From: Incurvaria masculella
Taxonomy: Eukaryota; Arthropoda; Insecta; Lepidoptera; Incurvariidae
DNA: 64,000 nucleotides
NCBI GenBank assembly: GCA_946894095.1
Contig: OX335642.1
Location: 21,649,021 to 21,713,020 of the forward strand
Direction: 5' to 3'
Of the stretch, positions 1 to 9,772 are shown one piece after another. A program made the translations under genes and the position numbers. The notes below the pieces were generated by a model. That model made no database searches, was not told the DNA's origin, and worked only from the letters and a program-made list of their open reading frames with translations. The first letter of the stretch is position 1. Each line of letters starts with the position of its first letter.

Positions 1-1660
1 TAGACCATATCAGACTATAATCTTAAACCGGAGCGTTAGGACGTAGAGTTTATAAAAATGTAACAATGATTTTAATACCTGCGCTGTACTCCGATTGAAT
101 TAATTATTAACTATTACACCAAAGTATATAGCACTATAATACTATCTGGGTTTTTAACATTGTCACAGATACATGCTGAATAGCCAAAATTCGGAGATTG
201 TTTTTGTGAATGAAAAGCAAACTGCTTAGGGTTTTTTGATGTTCAAAATGATAGTGTTTTTTCTACCTTCATGATATTAGCCCAATACACCACCGTCCCT
301 GCCTTCATGAGCATGCCTGTATTGGAATATGACTTTACTTTTAATAATCCTATTTCAGCTCATTTTTGAGGCGTTTTCTTTAAGTAGAACTATTCATCCG
401 CAAACGCTATAATTTCTCTGTTTTTTCCAAATACAGTGCATTAAGAACTGAACAGAGGACCCAGGACACTGCCTTGTGGTACACCATACGTAAGATACAA
501 TCTCCCTTGTGTCGTTCATAAATTTGGTAGATTGCGTTCTTGGGTCATTTCTAAGCTAAAACGTGCGCAGAAAAATCATATATCAGAAAAATAATATGGT
601 TTTCAAAAAATAAATGTTCTGATGGCATTTATTTTTTGAAAACCATATTAGTTTTCTGATATATGATTTTTCTGTGAACTGTGTAAGCCCTTTTTTGTCA
701 TTAGTTGCTCTAGCAGTTTAGAGAAAAAGCTAAGCAGAGCAATAGGCCTAAAATTACTACATTCATATACCTTCTTTGAAAATGGGGCATTCTTCAGGCA
801 ATTTGCAAAAATGCTTACGTATAAAAACTTTGATTACGTATATGGCTGAGAGGTACAGTAAGACAGTATTTACTTTATTACTAGATAATTCGTAATTTTG
901 TCATTACCCGGAGAAGAGTGTGACTTTAGGTTATCAATAGCCTTCATAATTTTGAATGTTGTCGTAAGAGTTAGAAAAAACTAATTAATTATAAATTTCG
1001 TAGATTTATATTTAGACACTTCGGTTTCGTTAATCGAAGTCAGGTCGATTTTGGGCTAACGTAGCTCGAAAAGAAAAAAAATATAAGTTCAGTTTACATA
1101 ATTTAGCTGATTTCGATGAATAGTGTATATGGCAACATCAGCGTGTTTGGGTGCCCCAGTGATTTCTATTTAAGTCGATATTGGCAGACTAACTTTTCGC
1201 ACCAAAATAGAGCTGTTAAGAGGCAGGAAGAGCAGATTCTGTAGTATCGACGGAGTTGGCGTCCGTCTAAGTAATCTGGATTGACTTAGTGGCGGAGGCA
1301 ATTGCGTTTTTGAATGGATTTAAGAAGGCTCGAGTTAACCATTGACCTCAATATAATTGGAGATTGTTATCTTGCTGCTCTGTTAGCGTCCATAACATTG
1401 CAAATATGTTTTGTGATAAGGGCCATAGCCGGTCCAGTGTCTGAAGTATTGAGAACAAACGACCAGTCGGTATTTGTTAGTTCGATTGCAGTGATAGAAT
1501 TGACGCTTTGTCACATTTTAAAAGATAAAGGTGCTGACCAGTTTAATAAGATTTAAGTGCATCAATTCCCACCATGATATGATTATGATCGGTTAAATCC
1601 GTCTCGTAGATGGCTACCGTACTTGGCCTTTAAATATATACATAAAATGGCAAAGACATA
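1..1660. other. Gene-free left edge
   Basis: No exon or known domain could be recognised here apart from the hairpin at 568-674. Bases near 262-330 resemble the body of the SINE family found elsewhere in the window ('atgatattagcccaata'). The open frame at 1314-1556 (plus) has no recognisable motif and no splice context. Because Mctp runs leftward out of the window, this stretch is probably its intron. Confidence 0.5.
568..674. repeat. Near-perfect 49-bp hairpin
   Basis: Two 49-base arms are inverted copies of each other with a single mismatch and are separated by a 9-base spacer (ttctgatgg). Each arm starts CAGAAAAATCATATATCAG. Such low divergence in AT-rich non-coding DNA suggests a recent fold-back insertion or palindrome-forming event. 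No coding potential was seen. Confidence 0.9.
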
Positions 1661-1661
1661 G

Positions 1662-1700
1662 ATGGATTACACGCCCACTGCTCTACCACTGAGCTATCCC
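1662..1700 (-). tRNA. tRNA-like 5' half (fragment)
   Basis: Read on the minus strand, the stretch starts GGGATAGCTCAGTGGTAGAG. This has an A box and a D-arm that can pair (GCTC...GAGC), followed by an anticodon-like arm. No B box or 3' acceptor half follows, so this is not a complete tRNA gene. It is more likely a tRNA pseudogene fragment or the head of a SINE. Confidence 0.4.
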
Positions 1701-1738
1701 GAAATTTAAGCCAGGTAAAGAATTTCTCAAATTTATTC

Positions 1739-1890
1739 GAATTTCATTTCATTTACTTATGAAACTTTTGGTAGTCAAACTACACAAAGTAGTGTCACAA
1801 TTTGATTGATCCGTTCATTCAATTAAATTGCTGAAGAAGAACCTGCAAAGAACCTTCACTGGTTTATACCTTAGGTTTTTTTTTGTTTAC
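1739..1890 (-). mobile_element. Non-LTR element 3' end, family A (copy 1)
   Basis: This shares with 18.1-18.4, 30.8-31.1 and 38.5-38.8 kb the block 'acaatttgattgatccg', followed by 'gaagaagaacc' and a region ending in T-rich sequence. In sense orientation the family ends in an 'aataaatgaaatgaaat' tail, typical of a retrotransposed 3' end with a simple-repeat tail. The element class (LINE 3' UTR or SINE) cannot be decided here. Confidence 0.6.
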
Positions 1891-2205
1891 ATTTACATTG
1901 GAACAAATCATGCAATTAGACAATAACCATGGATTCACAGCACAATTCAAGTAAAAAAATATTTAGCACAAAATATACATTTAACATAAAATAACTATAA
2001 TTAACACCATGTAGAAATATGCATTAGTTTAGGTTAGTGCACTCGATTCATAAGCCGATACTTGTTATTAAATGCCGATTACTTCTGGAACAGTCTGGAA
2101 CTATCAATCCAAGATGAAGCCTCAAAAGGTAAAATACAATAGGTTGTATACTCGCAAAGCGAGGGACGAGTTTTTGAAGCCATACATAGCACACATAAAG
2201 GTGGG

Positions 2206-2461
2206 TCCACACATACTCTGCTCCCTAGCCCGGACCGTACCCCCGTACCGTAACGCTTCGGACGTCAAAAAACGTCAGTTTGGACGCCCGTTCGGTAGTA
2301 ACGGCGTTACGGCGGCGTCGCCTTGATCGCGCCCGATCCGTCGCGAGTCGGTTTCAAAGCCATTCAAAGGCATTGATTTCAGTGTGCCCGATGACTATAG
2401 AATCGGGCGGCGTTTAAATCAGAGGAACGGTGCAGACTGAGGAGCGTGTGTGGACCCACCA
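2206..2461. mobile_element. MITE-like element with GGTGGGTCCACAC termini
   Basis: The left end 'ggtgggtccacacatactc' is an inverted copy of the right end 'gagcgtgtgtggacccacc'. The interior is GC-rich and non-coding. The size (about 255 bp) and the terminal inverted repeats fit a non-autonomous DNA transposon. The long open frames across 2379-2912 on both strands overlap it and are probably a by-product of GC richness. Confidence 0.65.
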
Positions 2462-2760
2462 CACACGCCCAGCCACCCGCACCGCAAGCAGAGAGGGTAC
2501 CGGCCCCGCCGCCCAACGCACCGCGAGCCGCTCGCCGAGCCGCTCGCCGAACCGCTCGCCGAGCCTTCGCAGGTCGCCGCACGAGCCGCGCCACCCCTCC
2601 CCCTCCGCCGCCGACCCCGCCGCCAGTGACGACCCCACCCCGCCGGCGGCAGTCCACTGCTCCTGGAACCGCCTGCGCGCGCCACACCCACACCACGTAT
2701 ACCTCCACGTACTCTCTGACCGGTCTCCGGCGTTCGGCCGAACAGGTTTCTTCACCATGC
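2462..2760. other. GC-rich stretch with 12-bp tandem repeats
   Basis: This strongly GC-rich block contains a short tandem array based on 'gagccgctcgcc' (about 2522-2570). Open frames exist on both strands but encode only low-complexity Ser/Arg/Pro or Gly/Ala runs. No domain, Kozak context or paired splice sites were identified, so it is not called a gene. Confidence 0.4.
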
Positions 2761-2869
2761 GCTTAACGAAAAGTGGCGTCCCGTATGTCGTTCCTGGGAT
2801 ACGATTAGGGAACGCTGAAATGCGAAATGGAAATAAGGGCTTACCTAAACCACAGTATACGTGGGTGGA

Positions 2870-4275
2870 TCATAAAGTTTTTGGAATGGCTATGAAAACA
2901 ATGAAAATTTGATTGAAACTAAATTTATTTTTCTATATAATCTCCTTCTAATTCGATACACTTAGTATACAGCTTTTATAGTTCGATTATTCCATCCTTA
3001 AAAAAATCTTGCTCTTGGGCCTAGAAAAACTTCTTCACAGCATCCATATGGATCCAAATGGATCCAGCATCCTCATTCAAGAACGATTATTCACTATTCT
3101 AGTTCCACGATGACTTTATTTCAATTTTGGAAATAAATAAAATAAAAAAAAAATTGTTCGGTGAATATGGCGGGTACTCATACATTTCGAAACCAGAACG
3201 CAGTGCGACTGTGAGTGCGACATTTTTCAGATCTGCAGGCCTATTCCTAGGATTCCGTAATCAGGAATCAGCAATCTTGAGTCTAAAAAACCGCTTTTGT
3301 AGCAGTTTTCAAAACGATTTTCTTGAAGAAAATATTCCGGAGCATAGTTTTTTTAATTAATCAAGGCTTTTCGTCGAAAAACTCGCTTTGAAAATAGCTA
3401 TAAAAAGCGGTTTTATAGACTCAGGATTCCTGATTCCTGATTACTGAATGCCAGGAATAGAACTGCTGGAGAGCGGGCGCATTGTCTAGGTGAAACAGCA
3501 CGCCGGACGTCAAATTTCCTCGTCATTTTTCCTTAATGGTACCTCTGCATAATATGAACCGGTAATTGATTTACCTTTAGCCAAGTAGTCAATTAGGAGA
3601 ATTCCTTCAGCATCGCAGAACATAGAGGCCATAACGTCCGTCTTTCAAAACAATTTCTTCCACTTACTATTCTTCTGTGGGAAGGTGAACGGGCGGCCCG
3701 AGGGTCTACTCATGAGATTCTCACCTGTGTGTCACCGGTGACTCACCAGTGAGTCACAACGCTTTCGTACTCATAAAATGACAGCCACGAGTCACCCTAA
3801 TGTTTCCCCTTTTTTACTTATTTTAATTAGAGTGCAACGACATTAACCTAGCATTTGATGTTTTATGACGTTTCACTTTCATCTGTGACCAACTCGTTTT
3901 CGTATTCCTGAGAAGATATACAGAGCGAGCGTCATCTTCACAACTCGATCAGGCACGTTAGAACTCAGATATCCAGTAAGCAATGGTGAAATAGGGTGGT
4001 GCACTGTCCCCTAATGTTTGCTGCATATAAAAAAGTCCTTAATAGATATTTTTATCAGAAACAGGTACTTTATAACCGCACGAATCTCGTTTCTCTCCTT
4101 ACTTCGTAATATTTACCGACAACTTGAATTCAAAATTAGATTTTTTGAGAAGTATGTATAAATCACAGCTGAATATTTGACGTCAAAACATTAAAATAGT
4201 GACTGGACACTTTCGTCACAAAAATAACCTCACAATATTTGAAGTATGCCATTCCAAAAACTTTTTGATGAAAAT
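2870..4275 (-). pseudogene. Degenerate mariner transposon
   Basis: Minus-strand conceptual translation around 3500-3640 gives a mariner transposase core containing GILLIDYLAKG and ITGSYYAE. Around 2930-3070 it gives the typical C-terminus with EQDFFKDGI and TKCIELEGDYIE. The reading frame is broken by stops and shifts. Sequences near 2874-2897 and 4246-4270 ('ccattccaaaaacttt' and its complement) are the likely terminal inverted repeats. The length matches a full mariner (about 1.3 kb) once the nested MITE at 3238-3460 is removed. It is inactive. Confidence 0.75.
3238..3460. mobile_element. MITE family G (GGCCTATTCC), copy 1, nested in mariner
   Basis: It begins 'ggcctattcctaggattccg' and ends with a diverged inverted copy. 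The inner arms 'aatcaggaatcag' and 'ctgattcctgatta' also pair. Copies at 18.58 and 21.39 kb share the ends and the internal 'aaaaccgcttt...gcagttttcaaa' blocks. Its place between two parts of a mariner transposase frame shows that it inserted after the mariner. Confidence 0.8.
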
Positions 4276-4806
4276 GGAAGATCATATAAACAGATCTGAA
4301 GAAATTCATATTTTTTTTCATTCTTCTCTCTATTACGTATTGAAATTATGACTCCATAACTCTCGAAATCATTGAAATACACTAACAAGGCGAAACCTTG
4401 AAGCGTGCGTTTACTGTTAGTTAGCGAGAATTATTGTAGATAATTATACAGCAGCGGGGGGAACGAGAGATAATGATTATGTAGGTACACACACAATCGG
4501 TTTTAGCTGAAGAATTAGAATGGCCCCGTTTAGGTGCGTCAGAGGAAAAAGGAAAATGCACGCTTCAGGGAGTGACAGCGTACTCCCTGTTTATATTTTT
4601 TTCGAAGACTATCTTACTTTTTTTGCTAATTCAGAAATATTTACCGTTGAACTTATTCGGGTTCACGACCTTGATCCGGTCTTCCGGATCCGTATCCGAT
4701 GCCGGAGCGGGGCGGGGCGGTGATTTCTAGGCTAGCCAGAATCCGGCGCTGCCTAGGACACTTTACGAAGGGTTTACAGAGCATACTGAGAAGTGGTAGC
4801 ACTTAC

Positions 4807-5366
4807 TCGTAAGGCATTGAAGAACAAGATTGTGAGGAATCATCGCTGGAGTGGCGAGAGAGCTCGGCAGTGTCGGCTGCTGTCGCGTTCGTGTTCTCCG
4901 CCGACCGCAGCTCGGCGGCGGACACGCTGAGACGAATGTTCTTGTACAACACATTCCTTCCATCCAATTTTACGGCTCTCTCCGAACGATGTGGAGCCGT
5001 ATCTTTCTGTACTACTCTGTCGATAAATATATGAGGAAGGCTGTGTTTTTTAACGCGTCCTGCTGGCTTGCCTTCGGTGTCACCGTTCACAGAAGCAAAA
5101 TTGTGTTCTGACTTGTCTGTGATTGCATCTGATTCTCGAAACAAATCGGCTTGGCTGGGGACGAGTGACGCGCCGCCGTAGCCGCGGCCGGTACCCGCAG
5201 CGATGGCAGAGTTCGTTGGAAATCCATCCAGGACGTGGGTTAGGAGTTTATTTCCGATCGTGTGTCGGTCGATCTCCTTGTAACCCTGCACCTTCTCCTG
5301 CAGCTTGTCTTGAAACTTATCCCATTTCTTTTTGAAGAACATTTTGTGCCTGAGATGCTCCGTCAT
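4807..5366 (-). CDS. First coding exon of unassigned transcript (possible Mctp isoform)
   Basis: An ATG at 5366 opens 186 codons ending at a consensus splice donor (GTAAGTGC after ...MPYE), leaving phase 2. The N-terminus is basic and helical (MFFKKKWDKFQDKLQEKVQ), followed by a hydrophilic Ser/Asp/Thr-rich tail, with no membrane segment or known domain. An in-frame stop (TAG) lies 15 bases upstream of the ATG, supporting it as a start. It lies inside or downstream of Mctp on the same strand, so it may be an internal alternative first exon. However, phase 2 does not match the phase 0 end of the Mctp C2A exon, so both would need different acceptors. A weak CAG six bases before the ATG could also allow in-phase internal use. 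Function is unknown. Confidence 0.55.
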
Positions 5367-5624
5367 CGTGGTCTGCTCCCACTACACTACTTACTGCAAA
5401 TCACTCTATTGATGTCACCAACGTTAATTTTGTGATTTAAGTACAGAGTTTATCACCCTCGAAACCACAGTAGGCATTGAAATTTGCGAGGAAAACGTAT
5501 GGGGGTCAAAGTTCAATGTATGGCGTCAAGCGTGGTGCCATTTACAGACGTACTATATATTCTCGTCATTATCCTTTATGTTAAACAAAAGCAGCACTAG
5601 AATTTAAAGGTATGGTTAATTTTG

Positions 5625-5990
5625 TTTTTATGTAACTGGACATGGATGGCGAATACCAAACTGACCCTCAGATATTAGGCTAACAGACCACGTGGGAACT
5701 AGGTGCCATACCAGGACCTTCCTTATATTGCTTCTTAACATTGAACTGCATAGAAAACACGGATAATTTTCAAGCCGCTTCGACCATCGTTCTTTCAATG
5801 CGATGGTACCAACCCGGGCGGGATTAACCCTACCACCTAATAAGTAAGGAGTTTTACGTGGAATCCGAACCAAGGCCAGCCTCAACGGTTGAAAATGGTC
5901 ACCCATCCAGAACCCAACCGCGCTCAGAGGTGCTTCACCAAGCTTATCGAATCGCAAGGCGTCGCGCCACTGGGCTACCAAGGCTGACTT
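5625..5990 (-). mobile_element. tRNA-derived SINE (minus orientation)
   Basis: This is nearly full length. The minus-strand head begins with 'agccttggtagcccagtgg' and carries the A box. The body shares 'ggttcggattccac', 'ggtaccatcgcattg' and 'aaggtcctggtatggcacct' with copies at 24.7, 37.2, 49.9, 57.1 and 58.2 kb. The plus orientation of the complete copies shows both pol III boxes, so this is a SINE and not a protein gene. The open frame across it is incidental. Confidence 0.75.
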
Positions 5991-6545
5991 ACTACTTACA
6001 CTATTTATCTTACGTACTTACAGATAGATACTAAGTAACTACTTCATTTTTTTTTTGACCAGAAAGATTTAAAGCGGCACATCGATTCCAACTAAAATAA
6101 ACAGGTATGTGGGTGAGATAGAACGCAGATGGTTTTACCAGTTATAAGTACATAAGTATGTAGGTACCTAGTTACTAAGAAGATCCACTTATTATTGATC
6201 CCAGTTCTCCGTGTTTACGTTACATCGGGTACATTCAGAGCGTTCAGAGTAAAAGTATTTTCGTATTCCCACTCTTGCTTCGCGATTGTTTTAAAACAAA
6301 CACAGGCTGCAACCAGAAGCAATCGTTTTCTTAGTTTATACCTAGGTCGGGAACAACGTTATTTCGGCTACGAACAGCTTCAGTCATAATTTGACCACAG
6401 AATGCATGGTCTGATAATTATGTCTTACGTAAGTATCTCTATTTGCTAGGCCAGAGCTCTATTATGTAAAGTAAACAGCTAACCTGAGTAATGCAGGATG
6501 TATGAACAATGTTGTTTCACAAGCAAGTCTGGGAACGCAAGGTAT

Positions 6546-7101
6546 ACAGGGTGTCCAAAGCTCAACGTCAAGCGAGACCCAGGTAGTAGGCCAGTTTATG
6601 ACTACCCAGAAATAAGAAAAAAATCGGAGTAATTTTTTTTTATGATATCAGCATTTATTGAAAAACGTTGAAAATTAATTGTTTTTTTTTTTATTGGTAG
6701 CCTAATAACTCTGCTATTGATCAGTATTTCAAATTAAACCAAAATGCTCACCACGTCTTTTTTTAAAGCACGACGTGGGTCATTTTAAAATCTTGATTGG
6801 TCCGCGCCAACTGTTGTGAAAACTTGCCATAGTAGGGTACGTACATTTTTTTATGCTATGAAGTGGCAGAGTTAACGAAAAATAAAAATCTTTTATGAAT
6901 TCTTGAAATAAAAAAAGAACATTTTACTTAATATTGTTTTGTGATAAAACAATAGGCATTTTGGTTTAATTTGGGATACTGATCTATAGCACAATTAGAG
7001 AGAAAAGAGCGAAAGATTTATTTTCTTATTTTTCCCTGAGTAAGTCATACACTGGTCTACTATCTGGTTCCCGCTTGAAGTTGAGTTTTGGGACACCCTG
7101 T
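6546..7101. mobile_element. Fold-back MITE with ACAGGGTGTCC termini
   Basis: The left end 'acagggtgtccaaagctcaa' pairs with the right end 'ttgagttttgggacaccctgt', and pairing continues inward (for example 'tcaaattaaaccaaaatgc' against 'gcattttggtttaatttggg'). Total length is about 556 bp. The ends resemble the common insect ACAGGGTGTCCC mariner-type termini with TA flanks. There is no transposase frame. Confidence 0.8.
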
Positions 7102-7104
7102 TTA

Positions 7105-8470
7105 TTTGCTGGTGTAGACACCTACAAGTTCACTCCAAACTTTATTGCGCCTCTAAAGTTAACGCATGCACGCTATTCAGTTGTCTTAAGAGCGTTTTTT
7201 GTACACACGATGTGCACGAAGCGTATATATACTATCTATCTAAAAAACGCGATAATACCCCTAGGTAGTTCCTAGTAGGAACTGAGAGCTGTCAATGTGA
7301 ACGGCACACATCTCAATCAGTTACTTAAAGTAAACAGTTTGCTCTTAGAAAATAACCTTCGAATGCGTCGAATATCTTGGAGAATACCATGGCTAAGAAC
7401 CGTCACAGTTGAAGAAACGGATAAATAGGTACTTATGCAGGTACAAACTGGTTTGCGTTATGAAATTAATTATGTAGCTACAACGCGGACATGCATTCTG
7501 CATCGCATAACTCATAACACCTATCACCTTCGTACTTTGAAGACGATACGAGGCAAGTGTACCTAAGTTAAGTCTTTAACATAAATGAAACTAAAAGTAA
7601 GTAAGTGGGTATAATACACATATAATCTAACCACACTTGTTTTGACCTGGCAAACAGATTGTTGGATAGACGGTTCTCCCAATGTTGAGTTGAAAGTATG
7701 TATTTACCTAGCTATTAAATATGCACTATTTAATCGATTCGATCAAAGAGAATACCTTTCACAAAATACATTTTTAAACGATCTACCGCTTTTTTTAACG
7801 AAGAAACACGTTCCTTGTCGGTATATTTTGGCGCACAATGGAATCAAGACTTTTATCGGACCACCGAACCGCACGCAGCAATAGGATAATGTAAAAGTTT
7901 ATTTTCGACGCGTCAATAAAATCGATCCACAACGTTGCGCGATTATCGAGTCAGCGCATGCGCTGCCGCGTTAGTACACATCGCCTCGCCGACTGATATG
8001 CGACTGATGCCGACTACTGGCGAGTGGTTCGGTTGGAGCACAGAACTGGGAATAGGCTAGATATAACTATCCTCTCGTTTCACTAGGCGTGGTTTAGCGG
8101 TATATTACTGGTGAGGTGACGTTTTTTGAGACGTGTACATTTTAAAGTGTTTTACATTTTTACAATGCGGATCAACGAAGATTTTAGTTTTGAATGTAGA
8201 ATTAAAGTCCATGAAAATGTCCTGGCTTGCCACCTAATTCCTTCGGGAATGTGGTTTATTGGGCTTTTACCATAATGGCATTTGTGTGGAAATAGGTGAT
8301 GTAAATCGTTATCCCATACTGTTAAACGAGCAATATTTGTTGGTTTATTTACTTTTATTTATGTTTTGAGAACTCGAAAAGGCTCTAACGATTTCGATGT
8401 TTGGTACATATATGGGGGTTTTTGGGGGCGAAAACCTAGCCAGGTCTCATCTCTGGGAAAACGCTCCGAT
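7105..8470. other. Intron/intergenic DNA without recognisable gene
   Basis: No exon could be supported. A short piece near 8215-8280 matches the 3' part of the SINE family ('cacctaattccttcgggaatgtgg'). The plus-strand frame at 7642-7884 lacks known motifs. In context this is the intron downstream of the Mctp C2A exon. Confidence 0.5.
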
Positions 8471-8472
8471 TT

Positions 8473-9559
8473 TCCACGCCCTCCCCGTGCGCGCAGCTCA
8501 ACTCGTGAGGTCGAACGCGCGCGCGAGCGCATGAAGTCGTTCTGCAGACCCCGGTCATAGTCGACCTCAAGCTGCCGGTGCGGAGCGTCCCGCAGCGGCA
8601 GCGCCAGCTCGTGCGCGCGGCCCAGCTCCAGCGACGTGAGGTCGAGAGCACACGAGCCCATGAAGTCGTCCTGCAGACCCCGGTCATAGTCGACCTCACC
8701 TGCTCCTTGTCCTCTTGCGTCTTGGGGTAGAGTGTGGTCGAGAGCAGGATCTCGCCCAGCTCGCCGATGGCGCCCCCTCCGGCGGCGGCGGCACGCGGCG
8801 CGCCCCGCAGCGGCAGCGCCAGCTCGTGCGCGCGGCCCAGCTCCAGCGACGTGAGGTCGAGAGCACACGAGCCCATGAAGTCGTCCTGCAGACCCCGGTC
8901 ATAGTCGACCTCACCTGCTCCTTGTCCTCTTGCGTCTTGGGGTAGAGCGTGGCCGAGAGCAGGATCTCGCCCAGCTCGCCGACGGAGCCCCTGCCAGCGG
9001 CGGTGCCGCGCGGCGCGTCCCGCAGCGGCAGCGCCAGATCGTGCGCGCAGCCCAGCTCCATCGACGTGAAGTCGAGCGCGCATGAGCCCATGAAGCCGTC
9101 CTGCAGACCCCGGTCATAGTCGACCTCACCTGCTCCTTGTCCTCCTGCGTCTTGGGGTAGAGCGTGGCCGAGAGCAGGATCTCGCCCAGCTCGCCGATGG
9201 TACCCCCTCCGGCGGCGGCGGCACGCGGCGCGTCCCGCAGCGGCAGCGCCAGCTCGTGCGCGCGGCCCAGCTCCAGCGACGTGAGGTCGAGAGCACACGA
9301 GCCCATGAAGTCGTCCTGCAGACCCCGGTCATAGTCGACCTCACCTGCTCCTTGTCCTCTTGCGTCTTGGGGTAGAGCGTGGCCGAGAGCAGGATCTCGC
9401 CCAGCTCGCCGACGGAGCCCCTGCCAGCGGCGGTGCCGCGCGGCGCGTCCCGCAGCGGCAGCGCCAGCTCGTGCGCGCAGCCCAGCTCCAGCGACGTGAA
9501 GTCGAGCGCGCATGAGCCCATGAAGCCGTCCTGCAGACCCCGGTCATAGTCGACCTCAC
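8473..9559 (-). repeat. 215-bp tandem array of a duplicated Mctp exon
   Basis: Copies of the Mctp exon at 9560-9772 follow each other head to tail with an exact 215-bp period: the shared block 'cgacctcacctgctccttg' (slightly changed at 9766) sits at 8691, 8906, 9121, 9336 and 9551. Two truncated copies end the array at about 8473-8690. Each unit is the 213-bp exon plus 2 bp, with the junction reading CAG/GTGAGGTCGAC on the minus strand. The conceptual products repeat [14 protein letters not shown], but copies lie in successive frames. No intron or polypyrimidine tract separates them, so only the 9772 end has a normal acceptor. Confidence 0.95.
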
Positions 9560-9772
9560 CTGCTCCTTGTCCTCCTGCGTCTTGGGGTAGAGCGTGGCCG
9601 AGAGCAGGATCTCGCCCAGCTCGCCGATGGTGCCCCCTCCGGCGGCGGCGGCACGCCGCGCGTCCCGCAGCGGCAGCGCCAGCTCGTGCGCGCGGCCCAG
9701 CTCCAGCGACGTGAGGTCGAGCGCGCACGAGCCCATGAAGTCGTCCTGCAGACCCCAGTCGTAGTCGAACAC
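9560..9772 (-). CDS. Mctp exon: second half of C2A domain
   Basis: This 71-codon exon has phase 0 at both ends. The acceptor is ttgttggcaacag/GTGTTC and the donor is GAGCAG/GTGAGG. It begins [15 protein letters not shown], the conserved MCTP C2A strand and Ca-binding loop (two Asp residues in [10 protein letters not shown]), and ends [19 protein letters not shown], the last beta strand and start of the linker. A Gly/Ala/Arg-rich insert sits between the LPLRD and GELGEI stretches. It is the 5'-most and only properly spliceable unit of the 215-bp array. Confidence 0.9.

Noticed and set aside
2379..2912. Overlapping long open frames on both strands
   Set aside because: GC-rich low-complexity sequence with tandem 12-mers keeps all frames open. 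No domain, start context or splice partners.
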